Notes: generated by a model not told the origin, from the sequence alone. A stretch of 64,000 nt of DNA from Tiliqua scincoides (GCF_035046505.1 NC_089821.1:182436031-182500030); one strand, 5' to 3'; counted from the first letter of the stretch, positions 44,963 through 57,294 are shown. Numbers and translations are program-made.

Positions 44963-45930
44963 AGTGCTGCACATACCTGTGGCAACATCCAGGCTTGAAA
45001 CCCTATGATTGCCAGCACGACCTTTTATGAATACTTTGCTGCTTTGGATTGCAAAATAAACAGGACAGCAAGGCCTTACCACATATTTGGAACTCAAATG
45101 ACACCGAGCCAAATTGGATGGCTGATTTTCATGAATATTTTTGCTCACCCTACACAGCACCCCTTTATAGGGGTGTTGAGGTGGGGTTGTGAAAGGGTAG
45201 GAACATTTATGTGCATGATGCAGGGGGAGAGAATGAGTCTCTGATCCTTCCAGTTAGGCTGGTACCCCCTGCGACTTTCTGCAGTACAGGATAGCAAGAC
45301 GTGGAGTGCATCACCATTACTATTGAGGCACGTAGGCTGATGCTCTCTGTCATGTTGCTCCATGTTGGTTTCATTGCAGGGCAGCAAGACAGGAAGCATT
45401 AGCCTGGCAGCTTTGGTTATAGGGATCTACTCCTTCCCCTCCTCCCAGTGAAGATAATGCAACTCAGTGACATTTACCTCAGTGACATTGCCACATTCAC
45501 GGTGTGCTCCCTGATTGGCTGGGATAACACAGTGAAGAACAATTTAAAAATTGTGCCAAGTAGCAGAGTGGGGGAGCATAGTAGGTATGAACAACCACAA
45601 AAAAGCTGATTTGTTCTATAATGATCTGTTCATATAAAAATATTCAGGTTCACACTACTTCTGCTTATCTGAATTCTTTCTGCCCCAGAATTCTGTCTGC
45701 TTCTCACAGTTAGTGCTACCAGAAATTACCAGAACATGAGCATCGATGCCAAACAACAAAACTTTTGTCAAATAGCATAACACAACTTTTGTTTTAAAAA
45801 GGTGTGTTTAGGAGTTTGTGGCCCTCAAAAGCACTACTTTTATGCCACATACCTGAGTGTGACAATATTCAGTGTATCCCTACTTGCACATCAGTTTTCA
45901 AGTATAAAAAGTAACATCCATTGGTCCTTA
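44963..45930. other. Unassigned intergenic DNA
   Basis: No gene or repeat family recognised. Confidence 0.45.
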
Positions 45931-45938
45931 TTCTATAC

Positions 45939-46235
45939 CAGGGGACTCCAAACCCCGGCCCAGGGGCCAGATGGGGCCCGCAGTAAGCCTCTTTCTGTTC
46001 CACAGTCAACCTCTTGTCCCCTGAAAGCCTCTGGCCCACTCAACTGAACATGACCAGAACTGTGCTCCGATTGTGTCTGGAGGGTGTTCTGAGGGCCAGA
46101 GATTAAATGAATGAGCACATTCATTCATTCATCTAAGTTCCATCTCTAATTTATTTATTTAAATTTTATATTTAAACTTTTTTCCAGCCCTCCACACCAC
46201 ACCAGATATTTGATGCGGCCCTCTGGAGACCCCTG
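45939..46235. mobile_element. hAT MITE with perfect 8-bp target duplication
   Basis: Ends CAGGGGACTCCAAACC and 'ctctggagacccctg', flanked by TTCTATAC (45931-45938 and 46236-46243). 297 bp, with 'ggggcccgc' and 'gatgcggccctc' blocks as in 6550-6997. Non-coding. Confidence 0.92.
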
Positions 46236-46243
46236 TTCTATAC

Positions 46244-47677
46244 GATAATCAAAGAACTGAAAAACCACATTTTGCTCTTTGTAACTAAGCAATAGTGTGT
46301 GTGTGTGTTTGTTTGTTTTGAAGATAGTAATGGAAGATACTGTAATACTAGAACACAAAAGCAAGGGATCAATTTATTCTAATTGCTCTTCCAGCTTTCA
46401 CCTGAAAATGCTTGTGATCAGGTTTCACTTTTGTGTTTTATTAAATATCTGTATAACGTGTAAAACTGAATGAATAAATAAAGCATAAAGCTCAACAGAA
46501 CAATTTAAACTGTACTTCAGAAAGCATAATTATTTCTAAAGTAATAAGTGGAAGGGAAGAGAGCATTCAATAAAAACAATATTTGCAGAATTGATCATTT
46601 CACAGAGCTATCTTTTAGCAAGATAGGAAACCGCTTCATAAAGTGTAAGCCAATATCAACATCATTGTCTAACAGCAAAGTCAGGTGGCCAAATGCCTTT
46701 CAGTTTGGAAGCAAAATGCAGCCATCCAAAGATAAAGCAGTGGTTCCTATGCACTTGGAGGACAACATGAATATGCCGAACTACATGGATTTGTAAACAA
46801 AAAGAAAAAAAAGATTTCCCCACTGCTGCCAAATATAACTAAAAGAGTTAGGTGAATTTTTAGGACCTACAGAATGTTGAGAACATGGCAGTAAGGAAAT
46901 ATTAGAGTAACTCAGTTTGTTCTCTGGAGAGGGAACTCATTACCAGAGTCATGGTCACGGATTACACATCACCTTCCACTTTAAGATGTAAATGACTGCC
47001 TGGCATCACCAGAGAACAACAGCCTTAACAGAAAATCTACCTCACACCAGGCCCATTGGTTAAGTTGCTCACTTGACTCTGGAGTGGGATATTTGAAAGT
47101 CAGGTAACAGAACCAGTCTATCACCGTGGTGGGGGGGGCTAGACTCCCCCCAAAGGGAGCTGCCCAGTTGGGGAGAGGCTGAAGACAGAGATCCAGAGCC
47201 AGTGCAACATGCGACTTGGGCTTTGCAAGATGCCAGCCATGACACAACCAGCTAGGAAGGAGTTAACTCCTAGGAAGAGCTCCCTCTTCTGTGGAGGGAG
47301 GATGCTGCTTCTGGGTAAGTGGATGCTTTAAGTCAGGAAAGTCTTACTTCAACCATGTTTGCTTCCTGATCTTTGTTTCCTTCTCTCAAGTACAGAATTT
47401 GATTTTATTCCATTTTAATCCCCCCAAAATATTTTCCATTAATTTGTTCAAAAGCAACCTGCCTAGTGTCTTACCTCACAGAGCAATTGGTTTCCACCCC
47501 TGATGTTTTGCTCAGCCTTGCACACAATCCAGAGAGAGCTTGACTGTATGTGTGATCATATAGGGATGTGTGAATTAGATAGGGAGAGAAGCAAAGCCGC
47601 AGGTCAGTCAAGGCAATCCCCGTATTTTTCCCTTCTAAGGTAGCTCAGCATGAGGGCTTTTGGTTGACAGAGAGACC
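46244..47677. other. Unassigned intergenic DNA
   Basis: No gene recognised. A GT microsatellite lies at about 46292-46306 and a G-run at about 47125-47137. Confidence 0.45.
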
Positions 47678-47685
47678 CTCTAGCT

Positions 47686-48623
47686 CAGGGGTGCTCACAC
47701 TTTTTTCGGTTCGAGAGCTACTTTGAAACCCAGCAAGGCCCGGAGATCTACCAGAGTTTTTTTACAATGTTCGCGCCATCATAACATATAACATTTGTGT
47801 GTACAATGTATGTTGGTGTACCTTGCATTACCGCATGACCCAATATTGCACAACACAACATAATTAACTATAAACATTTTTTGTAATTACTTGAGTTTAC
47901 TTTGATGACTTGCACTGAAGTGAATCAGCCAAGGATGCATAGTCCGGACAGTAGCTGCTGACAGCCAGCCTCAAGCACACTTCCAAATGTTCATCAGTCA
48001 TGGTGGAACAGTACTTGGACTTAATGATCTTTGTGAAGGAAAAGGCTGACTCACATAAATAAGTGGAGCCCTTCCTGCCTCAGGTGCTCTTATAACCCTG
48101 AGGGCCCTATTGCCTTCCAGTGACTGCAGCTGTGCAGCACACTCTGCTGGATGCCCAGGCCTTACCCTTAAAGGGGCCACTGCTGACACCACATCTACCT
48201 CCTCACCAGATCTTCCTCGATTCCAATACAAGTGGGGGGGGGAGCCCCCCCCTATACAGACCAGTGCAAAAACAGGGGAAAGGTGTGGGGAAGATCTCTA
48301 TATAGACATCACAGCAAGACCAGTGCAAAACCCCTTGCACACAGAACCAACAGATGGAAGTTGGGGGGGGGACAGATCTCCATACATACGAGTGCAAAAA
48401 CAGGGGAAAGGTAAGTCAGCCCCAGTAGAGTCAACGGGGCTCACTCCTAGGGATGCGTCACTCTCAGGGAGCTCACTCCCAGGACAGGGCTCACTCCCAG
48501 GAAGCGTCACTCCCAGGACAGGGCTCACTCCCAGGGATGCGTGGACGGGAGAAAAGCCTGCGATCGACTCATTTTGCCTCACGATCGACCAGTGGATCGT
48601 GATCGACGTACTGAGCACCCCTG
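47686..48623 (-). mobile_element. hAT element keeping the end of its transposase gene
   Basis: A 938-bp unit with ends CAGGGGTGCTCACACTT and 'gtactgagcacccctg', flanked by CTCTAGCT on both sides (47678-47685 and 48624-48631). On the minus strand, 47897-48070 encodes the last ~58 residues of a hAT transposase. The rest of the transposase is missing, so the element is an internal-deletion derivative. 48420-48545 is a small imperfect tandem array built on 'gctcactcccagg'. G-runs are at 48234-48243 and 48363-48370. The right-hand part matches 14655-15547. Confidence 0.9.
47897..48070 (-). pseudogene. hAT transposase C-terminal remnant
   Basis: Reads STYLCESAFSFTKIIKSKYC then STMTDEHLEVCLRLAVSSYC and ends QCKSSK-stop. 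The 'CESAFS...KS+YR..LTDEHL..CLR.A' pattern is the hATC dimerisation region at the end of hAT transposases (the ZBED/GTF2IRD2-like branch). An in-frame stop lies a few codons upstream of this piece, so nothing longer is encoded. The dimerisation part shows that the parent element was an autonomous hAT. Confidence 0.85.
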
Positions 48624-48631
48624 CTCTAGCT

Positions 48632-48904
48632 GGATGAAGGAGAGGAAATCTGACCTTGATTCTGCAACTCTGGTGGCAGCTAGAATCTACATGTTCAGCC
48701 AGGGCAAGACTATATGTGTGGTTTTGATGTGCTCTCAGGATAGAGTGAAGCATCAGATTTCCCGGAAAGGAATGTAGGCCTTCTTGGCACTACCCTACAG
48801 AGCCTCAGAGTATATTTGCTAAGCAGAATGTGAAACCTGCAGGAACTTCCTTTGTTTTAAGTCATCTGTAGAAAACTGCTGGGCTATATCCACAGTATAG
48901 AGAT
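48632..48904. other. Unassigned intergenic DNA
   Basis: About 270 bp with no recognised content. Confidence 0.4.
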
Positions 48905-49085
48905 GGATTAGCCATAACAGCTAAAAGGCAGCCATAGATTCCAGATGGCTGTCAAAGTCCACTGAATATCAGTTACTGTGGGACAAACAATAAGGGCGGC
49001 CTGGCCTGTTGGCTTCCTGTCCTGGTGATTGGTATCTTGTTATTATCTGACTGGTTCTTGCTAGATGCTGGGTTAGACGCGGGGC
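48905..49085 (+). mobile_element. CR1 LINE 3' fragment
   Basis: 'gagatggattagccataacagc...atatcagttactgtgggac' and 'tgctgggttagacg' are diverged CR1 3'-UTR blocks. Confidence 0.5.
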
Positions 49086-49254
49086 TGATGTTCTTGACCT
49101 GGAAGTGGGCACTGCAGACCACGGAGGAAATAATGAAAAGATAAAAATGAATCCTTGGATTCAGTCACTCTGAATCCAGAGTTATTGCTGCAGCAGCTGG
49201 ATCCAGCAACCTCTGCCATGCTCCTTTTGCTAATTTATTCTAAGGATTTTGGCC

Positions 49255-49372
49255 TGACAAGAGAGTTTGATCCAACCAGCCCAAAAAGCATCTGGTGGGC
49301 CACTGTGATATACAGGAAGTTGGTCTAGATGGGCCCTGGGTCTGATCCAGCAGAGCTCTTCTGATATTCTTA
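49255..49372 (+). mobile_element. CR1 LINE 3' terminus
   Basis: 'gggccactgtgatatacaggaagttggtctagatgggcc' followed by 'ctgatccagcagagctcttctgatattctt' is the CR1 3' end. Confidence 0.8.
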
Positions 49373-50234
49373 AGGTAGTAATAGCAATCCATTTTTCAAT
49401 TCTCATAGACTACTTTAGGTTGCTTCCCTTTTCTGGCAAATCTTTCTGAGTATTTAAGATTTGAAAAGACCCATCCCTAAGCCATGTAATGCAACCCCTT
49501 TGATGAAATGTAGCACTCTCTCTCCACAGATACAGGCCCAGGCAGTGGGTGTGCTATGTAACTGAACAGTAAGAGAGACTCTGGCATCCCTTTGCAACGT
49601 GATTCTTAGATGCATGCACTGGGAGGAAAGTTTGAAATAATACAGTATGAGACTTCACTTCCTAGTTTTAAGTCTGCTTAGGACTGCAGTCCTCAGATTA
49701 ACCATGGAAACACCCTCAGTACAAGCTCCTGTAAAATGCTCAGTGACATTCCAGGAACGGAGGATACAATGAACTTCACCAAATGCTCCCAAATCTCATT
49801 GTTTTACATCCCATCTTATTTGAGTTAAGGGAGAGGATACTCCATGGCTGGGGAATGTTTCTTGTTAGTAATATAGGAATGCCAAACTTATTAAAACCTG
49901 CCTTTGAAACCAAAACGGCTGTCACTTGACTAGGGTCAGCAAATAGCAGTTTAACCAACATTCCTGTGTGTCTCGATTTCATCCCCTATCAGAGAGGTAC
50001 CGTCCAACTCCCCTCCTAGCCATGGGTTTGCTGAACCTCTGGCACAAGATCTTACAACAATGGAGGACTTATCCTGTAGGAGACAGTAAAACAGCACAGG
50101 ATTGTATTAATCCAGGCTCAGAACACATTTATGAATAACTCACATTCTAGAGGAATTCACCTTGTGATATGTTAGTGAGGCTGCTAAATCTGTCGCTTCT
50201 TTTATTTGGGTCTTGGAATTTTGCATCAAGAAGA
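49373..50234. other. Unassigned intergenic DNA
   Basis: No gene or repeat family recognised. Confidence 0.45.
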
Positions 50235-50242
50235 GTCCTGGC

Positions 50243-51058
50243 CAGTGGCGTGGCTAAGGGGGTGCAGGGGGTAGCAGTTGCACCAGGCATCAAGCTTTAG
50301 GAGGCAACAAGCTGAGCTTGGAATAAGTGACCAAAATTGTGAAAAAATTGGTTTGTATGAATAATACCATCATGTTCTATATCATTGGAAAGGTAATACA
50401 GTGCAGAATGCAATGAAACAAACCTCATTGGAATATCTGCATTTTATCAAAAGTTATGGCCAATTAACCAGAAAATGAAAACACAGCTGCCTTATGGAAC
50501 AGAAAGTGGATTTTCTTAACTCAAAAGTGACCTATGATTTTTCTGAGAGCCAATGAGATGTTATATGATACAGCATGGAACCAATAAGGTGTTAATACGA
50601 GTCAGCTCTCATTTTCATGTATCATAATACAGTTACCCTGCTAACTAGGTAAAGAGGCACTTTTTCAAGTGTTGCTCCTCTTATATTTAGCAGGGGGAGA
50701 ATAACTGTCCCTCTTCAGCCCAGCATCTCTAACCAATAAGGGGAATACTTTTAATTTACTTAATTAAATTTTATTTTGTGGTGGGGGGCCTACACAATCT
50801 TCTCTGACCCAAGGTAGCAGGTAGATGCATTAGCTATGCCACTGACTGGGGAATGGTGGCAATGCAAGTGGGTGGTGAGTTTCTGGGAGGAGGAGGCAGG
50901 TTTTTCCCCAATTTTCACTTTTTGGGTGTGAAAAGTGGACGTCACAGCCTGGGTGGACATCACAGCCTGGGTGTGACGTCACTTCCAGTTGTGACATCAC
51001 TTCCGGGGCATCATTTTGAGCTTGGCACCAGGCTACACGATCATTAACTATGCTACTG
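50243..51058. mobile_element. hAT element, 816 bp, with an internal copy of its own end
   Basis: Ends CAGTGGCGTGGCTAA and TTAACTATGCTACTG, flanked by GTCCTGGC on both sides (50235-50242 and 51059-51066). A second terminus-like sequence, TTAGCTATGCCACTG, lies inside at about 50830-50844, and a retroposon tail fragment lies at about 50645-50740. The unit therefore seems composite. 50935-51010 holds repeated 'gacgtcac/gacatcac' motifs. Non-coding. Confidence 0.88.
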
Positions 51059-51066
51059 GTCCTGGC

Positions 51067-53137
51067 ATTTCATTTTTCAACAGACACAGAAATTGGTCCT
51101 CCTATCTGGTAAGATGCAAAAAGTACAGAAAGATGGTCACAAGAATCATTCATGTTGCAAAAGCTCAGCTTCGTCTTGTCAAATGGAATCGTATTACTTC
51201 CAGGGCCTAGGAGAGGGGGGTAAATTGTATCTGGGCCCAGGGTCTGAAAGGGGGCCCAGGAGCCAAAGTAAGGGCCCAGAAATTTCCTGGGATCTTATAT
51301 TTTCCTATCTACTCAGACTTGTTGCCCGCACGGAATTCTGGGGACACTACCACAAGCATGCAGCTGCAGCTACTGGCAAGCCATATGTGCTGGGCCGAGG
51401 AATGCATACATGACACTTCTTAACACAGTGTCAAATCTGGGAGGAAACTGGCCTGCTATAGTAGCTCTTTAGCTTGTGGATCTTCTTATCACGTAAGAGT
51501 GTATAGGAGCTTAAGGGGAGTGGCCCAGCAATGGGTGTCCCAGCTGCATTGCAGTGATCATGGCACAGCAGGCTTTCCCCCTTAATTGGGGGGGGTCCTG
51601 CTGGTCTTGGGGAGGGTCCAGAAGGCCCACAGCCCCCTCCGCAGGTTTCCCCAATGCTGAAAATTGCTCTGTTTGTGGATTGGAACACATTTCCAGTTTT
51701 TACGTGAAAACCATTTTCACTAACCGTTAGTGTTCCAAACCACAATTCAAACCATGGTCAGAAGCAGGTTGCTAACTGCAATTACAAAAATGCCAGTGCA
51801 GAAGTACAGTAATGCTAAGCACAGTTATTTCCAAAATCAAAAAGAGAAGGAATTCCGGCGTGAGGAGGAAGGAGTGTGCAAATGCAGAAGCAGCTCCAAA
51901 TTGCCTATTTCAGCAATCTGGCAGCAAGTTCATTGGTCTGCTGAAGAATCTATCCAAACTTCTCAGTGTTTTGATGTCAATTATGGAGCAACTATTAAGT
52001 TAGGTTTAGCAAATTGGCCAACAGGCTCTAAGGGTTAGTGTGCAGAACCAAATAGCTGCCAGGGAAAGCTTTGTATGTTATTATGGTGTGGGTGCGGGTG
52101 TCCCTTCCAAGGTTGGTACCAGCTTGTGTCAGACCTTGGAACAATTAAAGGCTTTGAGCTCCATGTCAGTTCAGGGGACACTGCCACGGCTTCACCCCTC
52201 CTCCCTCCATGATGCAGTCTCTTGCCTCCTTCCAACATTGCAGACATGAGTGGTTCTTTCCCTTCTGCCAATGCTCATGCTGGTACTTTTTTGTCCTTGC
52301 TTTCAGATACCCTCTGTGCACAGGAAGCCCTAGGAAACAATCACGAGTCATGGTAGCCTACAGAAAAATCTAATGCTGTGACTTTGCATTCTTCAGTATG
52401 TGTGACTTGCACAGAATTAGGAAAATTCAACCACACAATTTTATGTTTTCTCAGCTGCTTCGGCACATGCAGCAGGTCCATGAGATTGGCAGCATGGTGG
52501 AGGTCTTACAGGGCTGTGGCTCCCTGCCACAGGCCCCACCACTTGCACCCTTCTTGCAATCCCATGCTATGGCTTTTAGAGCAGTCTATGAATGGACCTT
52601 GGTTCAGAAGAGAGAAATCCTAATACAGTCTCAAACAGGGTTTTGTTTTGTTTTTAGACATGAGGGAGAATCAGAAAGGAGTGCATGAGCCCACAGAACT
52701 CTGTCAGATGGCAGCATATTGCAGTCCTCATCCCAACTGGAAAAGCCAGCCTTTAATTTTAACATGCAAGGTGGAGACAACATGGTAAGCGCAAAACAGT
52801 TTGCTAAGTTTATGTGGGCCTAGAGTCTACTCCTCTAACCACATCAGTGGTGCGGTGGAGTGCCGCTTAGGACTGAAATGACATGGCTTCCTAACAGCTG
52901 GGCGCAGCCATGTACTTTTGCTTGTGTCAAGACCACAGTGGAGATTCCTGCTCAGCAGCTGCAGGCTGGCAAAACGACATCTGCAGAGCCAGGGGCCAGC
53001 TCCATTTTAGGGCCCACTTTGCCAGCTAAATTTGGAGACTGGCTTTTCAGCTGGAGCCTGGAACCACAGACATCTTGGTCGACAATGTAATTTCACAAAT
53101 ATACGTTATGCGATACATGAGAGTGTGCAGCAAGCAT
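51067..53137. other. Unassigned intergenic DNA
   Basis: About 2 kb without a recognised gene. 51200-51290 has a 'gggggtaaattgtatctgggcccagggtctg' block that looks like part of a decayed DNA element. Open frames of up to 106 codons show no domain. Confidence 0.4.
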
Positions 53138-53185
53138 CTTCCATAAAGATGCTTCACAAAGCATCCATAAAGATGCTTCACAAAG
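53138..53185 (+). repeat. 24-bp tandem duplication
   Basis: Two successive units containing 'ccataaagatgcttcacaaag', differing at a few bases at the start. Confidence 0.75.
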
Positions 53186-53856
53186 CAGTGACCAAAATGG
53201 ACATTTATAGTCATGGGCTCTTTTCCCTGGGACCAGATTTCTATTTCGATTCAACAAGTATCCTCAAGGGCCGTGCCAAGCAAGTCAGCTGTCTTCATAA
53301 ACATCTTCTAAAAAGAGTCTTCAAGAAAGCACAGAAGATGAAAATGGATCCCTTGATGATATTAGGGTGCACATGTTTTGACAGCCGGGCAACAGACCCT
53401 CTGGCAGAGCAGCCAACATAAGACCCACAGACAATATCAGCACCATGATCACAAGTACATAGTTCAGATCCGAAAGGAGTGATGCAAAGCAACAACAGCA
53501 GGGGGATACAATACTGCACCCCTGATGTTCCTGTACGAATGTGCATGAAATATAAAACCACTCTTAAAAGATCAGCATGAGAAGTACAGATGTTGGACAA
53601 GAAGAGCTTTTCACCTGGAGGAGGAAATACTTGGTCAAACTGTGCCCATTCCCCCTTTTGAACTTGAGGCCACTGTTCTAAAACTGCAGCGTGCTTAAAG
53701 AAAGCAGTGCAACCATTTATGTTTGTCAAATACACCTGAACCAGAAACCACCAACTTCTTAAGCCTTGGGCACCCTAAGTATTAGCATCCACCTTGGGAA
53801 AAAAGGCCTCATTTCTGGAAGTTATTGAGCTATGGTCTGCTGGGTTCCAACTAACT
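53186..53856. other. Unassigned intergenic DNA
   Basis: No gene recognised. A 146-codon open frame on the minus strand (53295-53735) has no known domain. Confidence 0.4.
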
Positions 53857-53864
53857 TAGTAGGG

Positions 53865-54067
53865 CAGCAATTTTCAACCACTGTGCCATGGCACATTGGG
53901 GTGCTGCGAATGGTCTGCAGGTGTGCCACAGGAGTTTGAGGGAGGGTCATATATCCGTAGGGCTATTGGGAGATGTGATCCCCAGGCCTGCAGTGCAGTG
54001 TGCCTTGTCAATTGTCAAAAACCTATTTTAGTGCCTTCTCAGAGATGAAAAATGTTGAAAATCTCTG
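53865..54067. mobile_element. Short hAT MITE with 8-bp target duplication
   Basis: Ends CAGCAATTTTCAACCACTG and 'aaaatgttgaaaatctctg', flanked by TAGTAGGG (53857-53864 and 54068-54075). The 'tgtgccatggcacattggggtgctgcgaa' interior is shared with other hAT units of this kind. Non-coding. Confidence 0.9.
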
Positions 54068-54075
54068 TAGTAGGG

Positions 54076-54940
54076 ATTTCAGTTCTATGCAGATCTGAGA
54101 TGTACATTAAAATAGTTCTCCAAAGAACCTTTAAAGGACTTCTTTTCTCACTTGGGTGGTCGCACATTGGACTGTAGTGATACTAATGAATTAAATGCTG
54201 GTGTCCTTGCAGTGCACCAAATGGCCAAAGACAGGACCCTGATTTGGTTCTTTATTCCTGGTACATGCAACCGCTGCATTCAAATCCATTTCAAGCTTAT
54301 AGACTTGGCAGTGGTCTAAGTATGCACTGAAGCCAACAGACAATTGCTTTACCACACTTTCAGGATTTCATCTGGTCTGGAACTTAGGACAATTCTTAGC
54401 TTGCTTTAGCAATAGGGTCGACTTGTTTGCTGGCCTCTGTATTTGTCTCTTCCGGTTTTCACACATAGTTGTTTATTTGTACCACAACTAAGCTGCAGCC
54501 TCCTCTTACAGAGCTGGGATGAATTTTTCCTCCACAGTACAGAAGCTGAGGATGGGTCATTTTCAAGGTTGCTGCTGCTTGTTCTAGGAGTAAAGGGCAC
54601 TCCTTTTCACTAGGTGTTAGCTGTACAAACAGCCAGTGCTGAGGCCAGCTTTCCCGGGGGTGGGGGCTTTGAAGCAAAAGCCTGTACTAGACCCCTCATG
54701 CCACCCCACCCATCCTGATGTCACACTGTGTGCTTCCACTGCCACTGGCACTGAGGGCTCAATCTGACTGAGTGGACCCTCTACCAGGGCCCAAACTGGC
54801 TGGCCTCCAATGCCACCCTGCAAAAGGCATCATAGCAACTCCTAGTTACAAACTGCAAACATGAACACAAAATTTAAAAAGGTACAATGCAGGAGAAGAA
54901 GGGGAAAGCACATTTATTCCAGGCCAGTGGAGATACCAGC
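54076..54940. other. Unassigned intergenic DNA
   Basis: No gene or repeat family recognised. Confidence 0.4.
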
Positions 54941-54943
54941 AAA

Positions 54944-55035
54944 TTATTATTATTATTATATTATTATTATTATTCACTAATTCACTATTCACTATTATTC
55001 ACTTATACTGATTCACAAATCTGTATTATTCACTC
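54944..55035. repeat. (TTA)n and 'ttcactatta' microsatellite
   Basis: A TTA run (about 54945-54973) leads into degenerate 'attcactattcac' repeats. Confidence 0.8.
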
Positions 55036-55875
55036 CAGATAAATTATGCAAAAAGCTACATATACTGATCGTGGCTGTCATTGTTGCCTTCCAACTCTCT
55101 TTGAACATAAAACATAGACAGAACTCAGAGGACTATATTTGATGTGCCCATCTTGCAACCAACACACCCGATCCCAAAAAAAGATTGACAATTATAAGCT
55201 TGCAAGTAATATGTTGGCAAATTCCATGTGTTCTTTTAACAGCTTTTAAAAATACCTCAGAAGGAACCTAATCCATATTTTAGCTGCTATTGGCAAAGTC
55301 AAACACCACACAAAAAAATTGAAAACCACACTAAAATTACAGGGTAGGATAAAAGTAAGCCACAATATTAAATCATGGAGCAAAATGTCTTAGATCCCAA
55401 AGATTCTGAGATGTACACAAACTGCTAAGCTACATGAACTCCTGTGCACTTTGAAGCTACTTGGTGAAAAATGCAATGTTTTGTTGAGCTATACCTTAAG
55501 AGGAAAAAAGCCTTGCTTGTCATTTACTTAGCAGAATGGTAGCTGATCCAATTCTGGTTACAAAAATAGTCAATCCCACTGCCTTTTGTTTTGGGTCACA
55601 GCCTAGACTGGAACTTTACACGCAATTTTCAGTTCCATTTTATAATCCAATAAAATATTCTCTACTTAACACTGAAAGTATGAAGTCCAGCTCACATAAA
55701 TGGCAACAGCACTGGGTGAGGAGGGGGGAAGAGCATGGAGAAGGTGCAAGGGGCGGGGGAGGAGAGACATATGCAACTGCTCTTTGCCGGCCCAGTTCAG
55801 CTAAGGATAAGCAAAGAAACCCACTCCTGTGCATGAGTACCTGCTGGCTGGATTAGGACATTAATGTATCTAGGA
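55036..55875. other. Unassigned intergenic DNA
   Basis: No gene recognised; open frames are short and without domains. Confidence 0.4.
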
Positions 55876-55911
55876 TAGCTGCTCCCAAACCGTCATTGCG
55901 ATGCCCTAGGG

Positions 55912-56264
55912 CAGTGGTTCTCAAGCTTTTAGCACCAGGACCCACTTTTTAGAATGAGAATCTGTCAGGACCTCCTGGAAGTGATGTTATGACCAAAGAT
56001 GACATAATCAAGCAGGAAAATTTTTAACAATCCTAGGCTGCAATCCTTCCCACACTTACCCAGGAGAAGTCCCATTTACTACCATTGTTAAAAGAATATA
56101 CATAGTAGCTTGTTAAAAATACAGGTCTGTAACATTTCCCCAAATGCAGTCACATAGCTTCAAGTCTAACACAATAAATATAAAATATTGAAATGAATGG
56201 GGACCCACCTGAAATTGGTTCACGACCCACCTAGTGGGTCCTGACCCACAGTTTGAGAGCACTG
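55912..56264 (-). mobile_element. hAT MITE family A, copy 3 (nested)
   Basis: Ends CAGTGGTTCTCAAGCTTTT and AGTTTGAGAGCACTG, flanked by CCCTAGGG (55904-55911) and CCCTAAGG (56265-56272). Carries the P core at about 56036-56096 like the other two copies. Confidence 0.88.
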
Positions 56265-56456
56265 CCCTAAGGTGTCACAAAGCACTTGCCAGGGCATTGT
56301 GGGCTGCTTGGTGCCCTGGCAGGAAGGTCAGTGCAGTAGGCAGAGCTGCAGCATGTTAAAACTGAGCACTGGGGAAGCCCTCCCTCCAACCTGAAAAATC
56401 CATTACGGGGTACAAGCCATGATGTATATGCGCAACCTCCTGATTTTAGAAATGGG

Positions 56457-56611
56457 CTATGTCAGAATGCCAGATGCAAGGGAGGGCACCAGGATGAGGT
56501 CTCTTGTTATCTGGCGTGCTCCCTGGGGCACTTGGTGGGTCACTGTGGGATACAGGAAGCTGGACTAGATGGGCCTATGGCCTGATCCAGTGGGGCTGTT
56601 CTTATGTTCTC
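56457..56611 (+). mobile_element. CR1 LINE 3' terminus (nested)
   Basis: 'ccagatgcaagggagggcacc' to 'gcctgatccagtggggctgttcttatgttct' matches the CR1 3' end, which in this window is also seen inverted at 8162-8310. Confidence 0.85.
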
Positions 56612-56749
56612 TTACCATGGTTTGGAGGCTTGTGATGACCTCTGGACTAGAAGTGAGTGGCTGGTGATGTCATAATGTGATGCATCTTGCGTCATCGTCC
56701 CCCACTTCCAGGTTCCTAAGCAGTTTTGGGAACTGCTGATCTAGGATGA

Positions 56750-57294
56750 TCTAAGCTGGGAATGGGGGGGAGAGATTAGAGGGAAAGAAAACCTTCCTAT
56801 TGCTCTTGCTAAACCTCTCTGTGGTATTAAAAACCACCGACTGATTAGATTCCAACCAAATGCCATTAACAGATGAAGTAGAGAGCTGGTTCTCCAGCTT
56901 GGGGCCAATTATATATTGACCAGCACTCTCACCAACCCTTTTGGAGTTCTCAGAGAGTACTACCAAGACTAGTTATATTTATCATTTTATTTTACATTTA
57001 CTGTATGGGTAATTACTGCATTGTACAAGCACCATAGAGCACTAGTCTAAGTCCTGCTAAGTGTCCACAAATCTTTATATACTTTGCTGTATATAAACTG
57101 TGAACTGTGAACTGTGACCCATGAGATCGTTTGGAAGTCTTATCTTTTGAGCTTGCATGAGGAATGGAGCAATCCAAATAACATTTCTGTTGTCTTACAA
57201 AGAAAGACAAATTCACTGTCTTGTGTATATGAATAATTGAGTGGGTCTGATCCTAGCAGGAGACAATTAAAACAAGAACTGCTGCTATCCTCCA
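56750..57294. other. Unassigned intergenic DNA
   Basis: No gene or repeat recognised; 'tgtgaactgtgaactgtga' (57100-57117) is a small tandem duplication. Confidence 0.4.

Larger units (their letters stand above)
55878..56741. mobile_element. Outer hAT element carrying two later insertions
   Basis: The left end 'agctgctcccaaacc' and right end 'ttttgggaactgctga' form an inverted pair between TCTAGGAT octamers (about 55870-55877 and 56742-56749). Inside lie a family A hAT MITE (55912-56264) and a CR1 3' end (56457-56611). The rest ('ggtgtcacaaagcacttgcc', 'gtcataatgtgatgcatctt') is the outer element. Its ends are diverged, fitting an older age. Confidence 0.65.

Noticed and set aside
48420-48545. 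Regular short repeats suggesting a CRISPR-like array
   Set aside because: Units vary in length, there are no unique spacers, and it lies inside a eukaryotic hAT element.
48110-48637. 175-codon open frame, plus strand
   Set aside because: Runs through the tandem 'gctcactcccagg' part and the right end of a hAT element; low-complexity translation.
53295-53735. 146-codon open frame, minus strand
   Set aside because: No domain, no splice or promoter context, no repeat family. It could be chance; not called as a gene.
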